NCBI RefSeq assembly: GCF_932526225.1 | Contig: NC_064047.1 | Coordinates: 10,219,494-10,283,493 of the forward strand | Direction: 5' to 3' | From: Nematostella vectensis | Taxonomy: Eukaryota > Cnidaria > Anthozoa > Actiniaria > Edwardsiidae | DNA: 64,000 nucleotides | In this document: one piece after another, positions 48,712-60,300 of the stretch | How positions within the stretch are numbered: the stretch's first letter is position 1 | Layout: each line of letters starts with the position of its first letter | Made by a program: the position numbers and the translations under genes | The notes under the pieces: generated by a model | What the model saw: the letters and a program-made list of their open reading frames with translations, nothing else | Database searches by the model: none | Told to the model about the DNA's origin: nothing

Positions 48712-49058
48712 GATTATTTAAAGTGTAGGTCCAGAATGGAATCCACTACTTCGCACGAGCTTGCCGAGGCTTAAGCCGATGTGCACCCTAGAGATACTGC
48801 GACTGTTCCCGCTCCACGTGCGAGCGACTACAGCAGACCCCGTCACCCGCCGAGCGCTGACCGCTACTTGTCAATCAAGGGTTTTAATTTGACAGATGTC
48901 AATCACGAAAGTTAAGGAGTCGAGTCCACCGTCTAGAGTCCAGTCTTAGCACTTTTTAGTTGAACTTGTCTCTAAAGGATGGACAATTTAAATATCTGGA
49001 GAGGAGAAGGACGGGGATTTTTTTTATGCACAGCATTGAGCTTTGCTTATTTTATTCC
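48712..49058. promoter_or_regulatory. Upstream region of paraoxonase, unassigned promoter
   Basis: GC-richer than its surroundings, with an E-box CACGTG at about 48816 and a CCAAT-free TGACAG/CTGTCA pair near 48890. TTTAAATAAT lies only a few bases before the ATG and is unlikely to be a usable TATA box. No defined promoter can be assigned. Confidence 0.3.
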
Positions 49059-49689
49059 CTTTTTCATTTTTTTAAAAAATAGTTGACCATATATATTGTT
49101 TGAATCAAATCTTATGTGAAAAGCCGTACTCAATGATTTCTATTTGTCGTATTCCGGTTTTCTTTGGTCACGTTGACAGTTTGTGAAGTAGACAAAAAAG
49201 GGGGAAACGCGACAGATCGATGTTGTTCGTTTTGCTTCAGAACACGAGAGTTTAGACAGAACGGAATATATTTCCACATCGCGCGTACTACATGGATGTA
49301 GAGGTTGGATGTTACAAGAAAAGCGCGCGAAAACTAGCAGTAAGGTGCACACAATAAACACGGCGCACGGAAATTACCAATTAAAATATCTGTTAAAAAT
49401 AATATACTCCTACAACCAGAAACATGGAAAGCCACTTGCACCAGGCCCAAGGACACTTCACAAAATGTCACCCTTCTATACCTCCTTACGTCCTATGATA
49501 TCTAGTCTGAAACACATATCCGGTGGTATGTGGTACATTGGACCACTTCTGTTTGCAGAGGTGGGACGTGTTACATAGGACACCCTCTAGTTTATAGAAG
49601 TGGTTTGTTGTACATAGGACTCCCTCTCTAGTTTGTAGAGGAGGTATGTGGTACATAGGACCCCCCTCCAGTTTTTAGAGGTGGTATTT

Positions 49690-50028
49690 GAAAAGTTTTT
49701 GAAAAGGTGACGTCACGCTTTAAAATTACTTCCGGTAATTTCACTTCCGTCCGCATGTGCTCAACACGCTAGCGGCAGAAGAATTAGCCAGAGTTTCATC
49801 CCTCTTCTCTCTTTGTAAGGTATGTCGTGACAAGGAAGCCATTTCGCAGTCGAGACGACATTAGACCGCTAACCAATGAGACAAGCGCCAGACAGCGCCA
49901 GGCAGACAAGCGGCACATACGCAGTAAAACAACAACGCAACGCGGTTCGGAACTTTATTTAAACCGTAGGAAGGCTCCGAAAAAAACTAAAACTACTCAG
50001 ACCGTGGAGGTGAGCTCCCTGTGGGGGA
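49690..50028 (+). other. Unique spacer in the large inverted repeat, promoter-like
   Basis: Contains GGTGACGTCACGC (CRE), two ETS-like ACTTCCGG / ACTTCCG sites, and a basic-residue-rich open frame (49788-50033) without an ATG. The frame ends near a GAG/GTGAGC donor-like site. It may hold a promoter and first exon, but no downstream exon was found. Confidence 0.3.
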
Positions 50029-50800
50029 CCTAAGTACCACATACCTCCTATACAAACTAGAAGGGGGTCCTATGTACCACATACCACCTCTACAAACTAG
50101 AGGGGGGTCCAATGTACAACAAACCACCTCTACAAACTAGAGGGGGGCCTATGTACCACATACCTCCTCTAAAAACTAGAGGGGGTTCTAGGTACCAGAC
50201 ACCACCTCTACAAGCTAGAGGGGGTTCTATGTACCAGACACCACCTCTACAAGCTAGAGGGGGTTCTATGTACCACATACCATCTCTAAAAACTAGAGGG
50301 GGTTCTATGTACCACACACAAGCTCTAAAAACTAGAGGGGGTTCTATGTACCACATACCACCTCTACAAACTAGAGGGGGGACCAATATACAACAAAGCA
50401 CCTTTTAAAACTAGAGGGGGTCTTATGTACCACATACTACCTTTACAAACTAGGGGGAAGTCCTATATACCAAATACCTCCTCTACAAACTAGAAGGGGG
50501 TCATATGTACCACATACCTCCTCTACAAACTAGAGGGGGGGCTATATACCACATATCTCCTCTACAAGCTAGAGGGGGGACTTAAGTACCACATACCACC
50601 TCTACAAACTAGTGGGGGTCTATATTCCACATACCTCCTCTACAAACTAAAGGGGGGTCCTATGTACCACATACCTCCTCTACAAACTAGAGGGGGGCTA
50701 TGTACCACATACCTCCTCTACAAACTAGAGAGGGAGTCCTATGTACAACAAACCACTTCTATAAGCTAGAGGGTGTCCTATGTAACACGTCCCACCTCTG
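50028..50800. repeat. 40-bp satellite, orientation A, about 19 copies
   Basis: Unit CTCTACAAACTAGAGGGGGG then TCCTATGTACCACATACCTC (about 40 bp, 37-41 in practice). Each unit contains two small palindromes, CTCTA..TAGAG and TATGT..ACATA. It is the reverse complement of the array at 51300-52440. Confidence 0.93.
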
Positions 50801-51300
50801 CAAACAGAAGTTGTCCAATGTACCACATACCACCGGATATGTGTTTCAGACTAGATATCATAGGACGTAAGGAGGTATAGTAGGATGACATTATGTGAAG
50901 TGTCCTTGGGCCTGGTGCAAGTCGCTTTCCATGTTTCTGGTTGTAGGAGTACATTATTTATAACAGATATTTAAATTGGTAATTTTCGTGCGCCGTGTTT
51001 ATTGCGTGCACCTTACTGCTAGTTTTCGCGCGCTTTTCTTGTAACATCCAACCTAGTTCTACATCCATGTAGTACGCGCGATGTGGAAATATATTCCGTT
51101 CTGTCTAAACTCTCGTGTTCTGAAGCAAAACTAACAACATCGATCTGTCGCGTTTCCCCCTTTTTTGTCTACTTCACAAACTGTCAACGTGACCAAAGAA
51201 AACCGGAATACGACAAATAGAAATCATTGAGTACGGCTTTTCACATAAGATTTGATTCAAACAATATATATGGTCAACTATCTTTTAAAAAATGAAAAAG

Positions 51301-52440
51301 TTTTTGGAGGTGGTATGTGGTATGTGCTATATAGGACCCCCTTTAGTTTGAAAAGGTGCTATGTTGTATATAGGTCCCCCCTCTAGTTTGTAGAGGTGGT
51401 TTGTGGTACATAGTTCCCCCTCTAGTTTGTAGAGGTGGTATGTGATATATATCCCCCTCTAGTTTGTAGAGGAGGTATGTGGTATATAGCCCCCTCTAGT
51501 TTGTAGAGGAGGTATGTGGTATATAGCCCCCTCTAGTTTGTAGAGGTGGTATGTGGTATATAGCCCCCTCTAGTTTGTAGAGGAGGTATGTGGTACATAA
51601 GACCCCCCTCTAGTTTGTAGAGGAAGTATGTGGTATATAGGACCCCCTTCTAGTTTGTTGAGGAGGTATGTGGTACATAGGACCCCCCTCTAGTTTGTTG
51701 AGGAGGTATTTGGTATATAGGACCCCCTCTAGTTTGTTGAGGAGGTATGTGGTACATAGGACCCCCCTCTAGTTTGTAGAGGAGGTATGTGGTACATAAG
51801 ACCCCCCTCTAGTTTGTAGAGGTAGTATGTGGTATATAGGACCCCCTTCTAGTTTGTTGAGGAGGTATGTGGTACATAAGACCCCCCTCTAGTTTGTAGA
51901 GGAAGTATGTGGTATATAGGACCCCCTTCTAGTTTGAATAGGTGCTATGTGGTACATTGGACCCCCCTCTAGTTTGCAAATGTGGTATATAGGACTCCCC
52001 TCGAGTTTGTAGAGGAGGTATGTGGTACATAGAACCCCCTCTAGTTTGCAGAGGTGGTATGTGGTACATAGAACCCCCTCTAGTTTGTAGAGGTGGTATG
52101 TGGTACATAGGTCCCCCCTCTATTTTGTAGAGGTGGTAGGCCCCCCTCTAGTTTTTAGAGGTGGTATGTGGTACATAAGACCCCCCTCTAGTTTGTAGAG
52201 GAGGTATGTGGTACATAGGTCCCCCCTCTATTTTGTAGAGGTGGTAGGCCCGCCTCTAGTTTTTAGAGGTGGTATGTGGTACATAAGACCCCCTCTCTAG
52301 TTTGTAGAGGAGGTATGTGGTACATAGGCCTCCCTCTAGTTTGTAGAGGTGGTATGTGGTACATAGGACCCCCTCTTGTTTGAAGAGGTGGTATGTGGTA
52401 CATAGGACTCTATTATACAGAGGTTTTATTTGGTACCGAA
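51301..52440. repeat. 40-bp satellite, orientation B, about 29 copies
   Basis: CTAGTTTGTAGAGGAGGTAT then GTGGTACATAGGACCCCCCT. Same unit as 50028-50800 but inverted. Higher-order blocks are visible, e.g. a GGTAGGCCCCCCTCTA-type short unit recurs at about 52136 and 52246. A few diverged units close the array near 52440. Confidence 0.93.
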
Positions 52441-52833
52441 TTTCTGGCACATTTCTTTTCACTCCTTGGTACTTTTGGGCATGATTGTGAGAGAAACAAA
52501 CTAAACCTATTTTAAGTTCCACAAGATCAGTCAAGTTCGATCCGCAACAAAACAGAATCTAAAAGCAATGCCTCCTGCCATAGCATTTTTGAAGGTGATT
52601 AGTTTGAAACAGGAGAGTGTAACTAAAAAAGAAATAGCTCAATTTTTTGGGGGAAGCAACTAAAATAAGGGAAAGTGTTCTGTAATGAGAATTATTTAAT
52701 GACATCACTCAAAAGTACGATGATAGAAACTTTATTGTAAATAGGAACGTAATTGAAAAATAATTGCATTTTTTAAAAGTATGAATGTATTTGGAGCAAA
52801 GCCCGTGAATCAAAGGTGAAAACAGGCCCGTAC

Positions 52834-52866
<33 letters not shown>

Positions 52867-54387
52867 AGGTGCAGGGGGTGCGAACGCACCCCCTCCAACA
52901 AAGGCGAAAAGTCCACTTTCGGTTCTCAATAGACGTGCTATTTGTAGACAAAACTATAAAGTATAAGTTAGTATGTCATCAATCCATAAGTCAGGTTTTT
53001 TTTGCAGCCAAATCCGACAATAAACGTCCCGTGGAGATAGTGCAAAGGCACTAATCATTTTTGTTCTTTCGGGGGTGGTCGGATTTTTATCAGAAAACCC
53101 ACTTCTCCACCCCCAGAAAAATTAGGTCCGTTTTTCGGATGTCTCCCACCCCCCCCACCAAAAAAAAAAAAAAAATAAGATAAAATCCTGGGTACGGTCT
53201 TGGTAAAGGTGCCAAATAAAATAATTGAACTTGAACTTGAGATCAGCTACCGCTGACCCAAGACGGAACGCCTTGAAGTTTCCAGCAACGCACTGCGTTA
53301 AATCTTTGTCTTTTGGCGCCGTGACAGCATGCTGCTGCCAATAGTTTTGCTTGTACTTTAAAATGTTGGCTTTTGAACATCATTAAGTCTATCAGGGCAT
53401 AATGAATGCTGCGCTTATGAATGTTCGCATGCCGAGATTGATTCAAATGAGGTAATAAATCCCTTGTTCGGGCTTCACCGAGTGAGAAATGACTTTTCGG
53501 TCAGTGAAAGGTGAAAAAGCCATGTTTTCTGGGTTCCTTGGACCTTGAAAACTGGGAAGTAGTTTGCCCGGCTCCCTGTAAATGTTTTCCTATGAAGGCT
53601 CTTAAGATGCAATACAGGCATGTAAAAGGGGCGAAAATGGGGTCGAAATATACCTTTAATAAATTTTGGTTGATTGATGCATTTTGTGCCTTTATTTGGT
53701 GAGAAATGTTTCTGGGTTTAAGCATTTTCTATTTCATTGCCTGGATGCGCTTTTAAAGATAATTTTTATCTTTTCTCTTGGATGAATCCTTGAGAATCCA
53801 GGTCTGATGATTTTTAGTTTGCATTTATGACGTTTTGGAGTTGGGCCGAATTACGGGCGTCTGGTGGGGCTTTGAATAATAAGATACATTTATCTATTGT
53901 TCTTTTATTCAGAATCTGCGTGCAACATCGCAAAATTAATGAAATGTTAATCTATAATTGCAATGTTAATGATTGTTGTTTTAAATTTTTGTATGTTCGC
54001 TTCTCGTTCTGCTCACATGACTAATTGTCGTCTGGGCCCTTTTATGTGAAAACGGTCTCCCTGTGGTAGCTTATCGGAATAATGTTCGGAATAATGTCGG
54101 CACTCGTCCGTAGCCGCGTAGCCGACTAATTTACCAATTTATCAAACATTGCTCGAGGTGAAGATTTCTGCCCTGAGAGGAAGTATAATGCCCGAATTTA
54201 ACTGACCAGGGATTCTTTTATCCAAGAGGAGGACTTCTTTTTATGCTACTCACGTGTGAACCAAACTGGAATAACCAACTTTGGTAGTTTATGAATAACT
54301 TGAAAAACAGGAGTTTTCGTTCTCGAAGGCAGCAACATCAAACGCCGGCGACCAAACACGGCTGGACGCTACCACTACCACGATACG
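52441..54387. other. Intergenic region upstream of the four-TM gene
   Basis: Holds a second CAGGCCCGTACCC element (52823-53202). Other open frames of 60-80 codons on both strands overlap each other and look random. No distinct promoter motif was identified before 54388. Confidence 0.45.
52823..53202. mobile_element. CAGGCCCGTACCC TIR element, copy 2
   Basis: Starts CAGGCCCGTACCCGGGG with a G28-class run and ends CCTGGGTACGGTCTTG (one terminal change from copy 1). The interior shares TTCTCAATAGACGTGCTATT and CCGACAATAAACGTCCCGT with 36848-37162. No clean target duplication; older or rearranged. Confidence 0.8.
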
Positions 54388-57300
54388 ATGCCATACTATG
54401 AAGAGAGCAAATCTAGCATTCTAAGCACTTTGTACATAGAAGAAGGTCGTCAAGATATTTATAAATGGGGAGTGCAAAGAAAGTCCAAGAGGAAGGGGAT
54501 TCGTGGATGGTTCTACGCGTTTCGAAAGAAATTTATCGATAAAAGCGTAAGCTCTCATTCGTTGATTTCGCTTGTGTCCTGTTTTGGGGCTCCAGATATG
54601 ACTTTCAAAGTTTGATCTGCTGTTTTTATTACAGATTATAAAAAGTTTTATCCACAATCTAACTGCAGTCCTGCTCTTCCAGGTTGTTTTGTCGGGTAAG
54701 TTATTAGTTTTATTCGGTTGACCTCGGTTCGATACGGCCTCGTGACTTTAGTAGGGTGACTTCGCCACAAATGTTATGTCTCGAATAATTTTCAAATGTT
54801 TGTTTTGTGAAAGAAAACCATGATTTGCCAAGTTAATCCAGTAGTTCTACTTAATTCCAATTTCCGGTTTGGTCGAAACCCTAGAAATTTTAAACTTGAT
54901 ACCAAGCAATCATTTATAAGTAAGCTTAATGAAGTGGTGAACCCTTCAAAACACTTTCATGTAGTTTTATAAATGGCTCGAGTCGTTAAATATAAATTAC
55001 GGTTAAGGAGAAAATTGTAGAATGTATAATGACCCAGTGTATTTACCCTTATCCCTTGTTGTCGTTTTGGTAATGTCTGATATCCTTCATTATCTATTCA
55101 CTTGTCTTCTCTGCACGCAAATTTAGTTACATAAATCATCCTCCTTCTATGCCCTTGAGAAATAATCACTTTAATTAGTTTTCAAATATAAGCACAACTC
55201 AGCTACGATATAGGTTTATCTGGGGGTAAACTCTATGGCAAGATTTTTTGTCTGGACTGCACAAAGGTGTCTGGGTAAACATTCACCCTTCGAAAAATTT
55301 TTCCTTGCATTAATAGGATGCATCTCCTACGATCAACCTTGACTCGATGACACGTCCAAAGTTTGGTTGTTTGACTAACAATTCTATCATGGTATTTGAG
55401 AATTCCATTTTTTATAATGGCATAAGTTTTTTAGGTTTTCTTTGATTATACCATCAGGGTTTCTGTAAAGTATGTCAATCACCCACTCCTTTGGTATTGT
55501 TTATCATTGATAATACAACAACTTATTCGCAAGGAAATTTCAAAATTACAATCGACGAATGAAGTCTGATATATTATTGACAATATTTGAATAAAAATAT
55601 CTTGCTTACTCGCCCTTGAATAAGCTGATGTAAATGGATGCTTTGTGTTACTCGTCATTGAGCGGGAGCATAAAATGGTGGTTTGATTGGCCTTCTTTAA
55701 TGATATCATACTGTAGTAAGATTTGATGTTTTTTTTGTTATCCTCAGGTCTGTGTACATACATGTGCCAGAATTTAGGTAGGTACTTATACCATAATAAT
55801 TCAAATATAAGCACCCTTATTCAAATAAGTGACCCCTCCCCAATAAGCGCCCCCTCCCGTCCCCTCAAATCTCAGCAAATGCACCACTTGAACATTGTAA
55901 ATTAACCTTTTCCGCTAAATGAATAAAGCATCCCCCTCCCCAATAAGTGCCCCTTCTCCAATAAGCGCCCCCCTAAAGACCCGACAAATAAAATAAACAC
56001 GGGCGCTTATTGGAAACATTACAGTAAGTGTGTTAATATATACAAGTCAAACGTTCTTTAACCATATAACCTCTCCTCCTGGTATTCTGGCTTTTCAAAC
56101 TACACAATTGTAAACCAAAAAACCTTCTGAACCACTTTTCCATCCACTAAAAAAGAAAGAAACCTGTATTGCCTAAACAAGGAAGTACAATGTTAAAGGT
56201 ATGGAAAAACAAATACCAGATTCGGGCATAAGTCCCCACATTTTGTAAAAAAAAATAAAATAACCAAACAAGAATGAAAAATTAAAAATAAAAATAAATG
56301 CAAACATTTCTAAGATTAAAAGTTGGCAAAAATGGCTGAGATTTGTTCCAAGTCATTGTTACACTTGTCATTTAATTAATTAATTTATTTAATAATGAAA
56401 ATTACTAAAAAAATATATCACTACCTACTACCTTACTAATATCCTTATTGACATGATGAGCGTCTCTAGAAACCAGTGAGGCAACCAAATGCTTAAGTGC
56501 ATTGGTGTCAATGAAAGCTTACTGAAGCTAACTTTTTTAAGATTTTTTGCCAAGGTAGCACAAGTCACACAACATTTTTCCTTAATGCCCAATTCTTTTT
56601 TTTTACATTTTTATTTCTCTTTGATTTATTTCATCTGCAGATTTAAAACTGGATGTAGACATTGCACTTTTCATATCTCCAATAATCTTCCCATTAGCCT
56701 TTTCTATAAATGGTAAGTTGTATACTTTATATATTGTGTTAAAGCCGCATTGTCACCAGTTTACTTTTGGAGAATCTATTAGAATCCGAGATATTTAACA
56801 GACAATCCACTCTAAATTGTCAATCACATCCTTAAATAAACTTCCAATAGACACACTGCTTTCAATATTTTGAAATATTTTTTGCGTTTTCCATTAAAAA
56901 TCATCGGAAATTGTTACGTAATGGACCGCAAGTAAACTGGTGACAATGCGGCTTTAAGCCACTTTAGAAAGCAGTCCAACCCTTGTATAAATACCATGTT
57001 ATTTATGGTTATACGCGATGCATCTTTTGTTCGTATATCATGTGATCAATGAACATGCAGCCAGGCCTCCCCTTGTTAGCTTACAAACATATCAATACCC
57101 GACATTTCATCAGTTTCTTGACCTTAGAGGTCAAATCCATCAGCGAGGAGGCTACCATATTATTGTGGTTTTCTTGTTTACTTGTAGCTAAGACTTATTC
57201 TACAAGGGAATCTTAAATATATATTAATCATAACACCGTAATATTTTAGTTTATTGCTTGACTTTTAATGGGAAAATATGGCTTCAAACATTTACAATGA

Positions 57301-60300
57301 AGGCATACACTGCACGACACGGCAGCAAGACTCGTCAACTTCAAAGCTGGAAGATATGAGTATGGCAACAAATACCATTGGATTTATACAGAAGATGAGC
57401 TGCTTTTATATCTCATTAAGCTTACATTTAAACAGAATAAATACAGGGAGTCTGGTCACAAATGTCGTATTTTCCATTAGCTGTATTCAATGCAAATACA
57501 TGCAAATGGAAATAAAACAATGTACCTTGTTCATTTGCATTAATTTCCATTAAATATGACTCATGGATATTATGACATTTGAACTTAGCCTAAAGAGTGC
57601 CAAGCAGACTGCCATTTTCCACTCCTGCATAATGCAGACTCACTTTAAGAACCCATTCCCATTTGGTGTAATTCAAGCAAGCAATCAAGAAACTTTTAAT
57701 CAAATATCATTATAAAGTATCAGACTTCAATCATAGATGGTTATTTTTAAGTTTTCTGTCAAATGAGCTGCTGTATTTTCAACTGTAAACAATAACAAAG
57801 TAGTGGTTGATCAACATTCTTTAATGATTTTATGTAAAAACAGAATATTTTGGGTCACTATTTAGTGGTTGCTCTCAATAGAGGTACCAACTGTAATGGT
57901 AGATAATTACCTGCTAGCAGAGCTTTTTCCTGTTTGTTTCTATCAGTTAACTTTTCTGTCAAACGAAAACGTGAAAAAAACAGACACGTGATGCAGATTA
58001 GTGAACTGATGGAAACAAACAGGAAAAGGCCCTGTTAGCAGGTTAATAGATAATATAACGGAAAGGAAGATTCAACACTATTTATTTTCATATAGCTGAT
58101 TTTCAAAGAAGAGAAAAGGTACTGGAGGACCTTGCCCTTTTCAAAGGAGCTATTATTATCATGTTCTTCTGTCATCGAGACTGGCAGGTTGCAGCAGGTA
58201 AATAAATAAAGTGGAGAACTTCTTACTAATCAGTTCACAAAAAAACAGCTTCAGGGATAAATGCTCAATGTTTTTCTAAGGTATGTCATAGATGCACTTT
58301 TTTGGCCATAAGACTTACTGAAGCATCAAATTCTGCACAACTGAATCTGTTATCTGTCACATACTCAAAGAAACTTCCAAAAGACACAATACTGAAATTT
58401 GAAATATTTTGAATGCTTTTATTTTAAAATCGTCGGAGTTACATAATTGACATAAACTGGTGTCATGACTGCTTTAAACACAAATTAAATTGACATTAAA
58501 TTGACATTTAGCTAGTTTATTGCTTCACATGATAACTGACCAAAGCCAGATATCTCACAGCTATGTGCCTTTATGTTTCAGGCTTGGACCAAGAGTTTTT
58601 TAAAGAAGTTACAAATAAAATCAAGGGATTAATTTTAAACATCAAAGAGTATCTGTTGACTGAAAAGATATCAAAAAGATCGTTCATTTTAACAGTAAGT
58701 ATATGAATACTGAATGATCAAATACTCATGGTATATAGAGGTAGGTATTTGTGACAATTGACCCTACAGTCTCAGAGCTGTAGCAGGCCTCGAAAGATTG
58801 GGGGGCACAATACAGAAATATTAAGAAAATATTTTGGCCACACCCCTTCTGGTCATTTCCTTGTAATATTGGGGGGGGGGGGGTCACGTGCAACCAATAC
58901 CCCACCCCCTGCTATGGCCTTATGTCTCCTCTGCTGCCTCTAGGTCAAGCCTAGGTCAAGAATTGCTCCCGCCCCTCAAAACAATGTTTTTCCTAGACAC
59001 GCCCCTGGAATGGCTCGAGGCTTTTCCTAGGCTTTCCCTATACCTTATTTGTATCTGTTGGATTTGAGAGGTTTTAAGGTATCCCTAAACACTCCTTTTT
59101 CGTGCTGCTGTGAAATCAAGAGGCCCCAGAGGCATGTACACTGCTGATACATGCATCATAATTAATCAAGAATTTTAATATACTACAGTATATTCTACTG
59201 GAAAGATAATACTGTACATATGGAGAATTAACGTAATCCTGCTTTTTTTTAGTTTTCTTTGAACAGGTATGACTGCTTGTTTGACACCCAATCATCTTCT
59301 CTCTCTCTAGGTTATTTATGAGGATTTTAGTGACATCAGTCAGATGAATGATCGGGTGCGAGCGTCTAATTTACCGAGTAACACTCCGCTTGTTACTCGA
59401 CTTATCCACTATCACAAGTAAGTTTTCTTTTTTATCCCTTTCTTGAAAAGCCACCGTTTTGTCATCCTAACTGTGAGAAAGCATCCAAATCCATGTTATT
59501 TTTAAGCCAAATGTCTGAAAATAGCGGAGCCGGTGCTTCCTCGGCCAACCACTAGATCCGCCCCTGTTGATTGACATTTGAATGCATTTTCCGTAGCTTA
59601 ATGTTCTGGGCGTTTGAGCGTCTCCGAGTTGTTCGCGAGTACAGATCTCCTCGTACCATCCGATCCTTTACCAAGGTCTTTATATTCCTGATGCCTTTGA
59701 TACTCTCTCCTTACTACGTGTATATTGGAAAGTCATCGGGAAACACGTGGGGCCCGTACTATATCGCGATTATCTCGTCATTCGTGTTTGGGACCCTCCA
59801 GGGGGTACAGGACGTGCTCGATGACCCCTTCGACGGAATTAGTGAGGACGATATTAACCTCGGGCAGGTAAGTTGTATCCTCCCGTACCCTGGGTATCGA
59901 GGTCAGCGCAAAGAAGTAGCTGAGGGGGAGTGGGCAGGGGGCGGCGTCGGAAGAGAGCAGAGAAGGGGGAGAAGACGCTACTTTTACTTCTCAACCGCCT
60001 CCTACCCTCATTCTCGCGCCTGTGGCCTCGACGCCCTGGGTTCCCGAAGGTAAGTTCACCCTAGCCCCCTTGGCAGGCATTTCAAGGCTTTTAGAATAGG
60101 CACCTGTTTTCATATTCTAGCCAACTAAATTCTTGTTTATAGGGGTATAATGGATAAATTTGAGGCTTACGGGCTTTTGAATTGTAGGCTCGAATCATGC
60201 TGATACGTCGCGCTCCTGTCTGGCAATTTCAGTTTTTTGGATTGTGTACATGAACAGCTAAACGTCTGAATTAATTAAACACGAGGTTCCGCTATTAAAG

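Larger units (their letters stand above)
49059..51300. repeat. Large near-identical inverted repeat, about 600-bp arms
   Basis: The left arm (49059 to about 49660) and the right arm (about 50700 to 51300, reverse complement) match at roughly 97% by eye, with only scattered substitutions and one 3-base insertion (AACTA near 51053). Both arms contain TTTGTCGTATTCCGGTTTTC, ACGGAATATATTTCCACATC, AAGCGCGCGAAAACTAGCAG and CAGGCCCAAGGACACTTCAC words, and end inward in a few units of a 40-bp satellite. The roughly 1.03-kb centre is a unique spacer (49690-50028) plus about 17 satellite units. A transcript through it would form a very long hairpin. Confidence 0.9.

Noticed and set aside
59571-60053. 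160-codon single ORF taken as a complete small membrane protein
   Set aside because: It is exon 7 of the nine-exon gene plus intron read-through beyond the CAG/GTAAGT donor at 59867.
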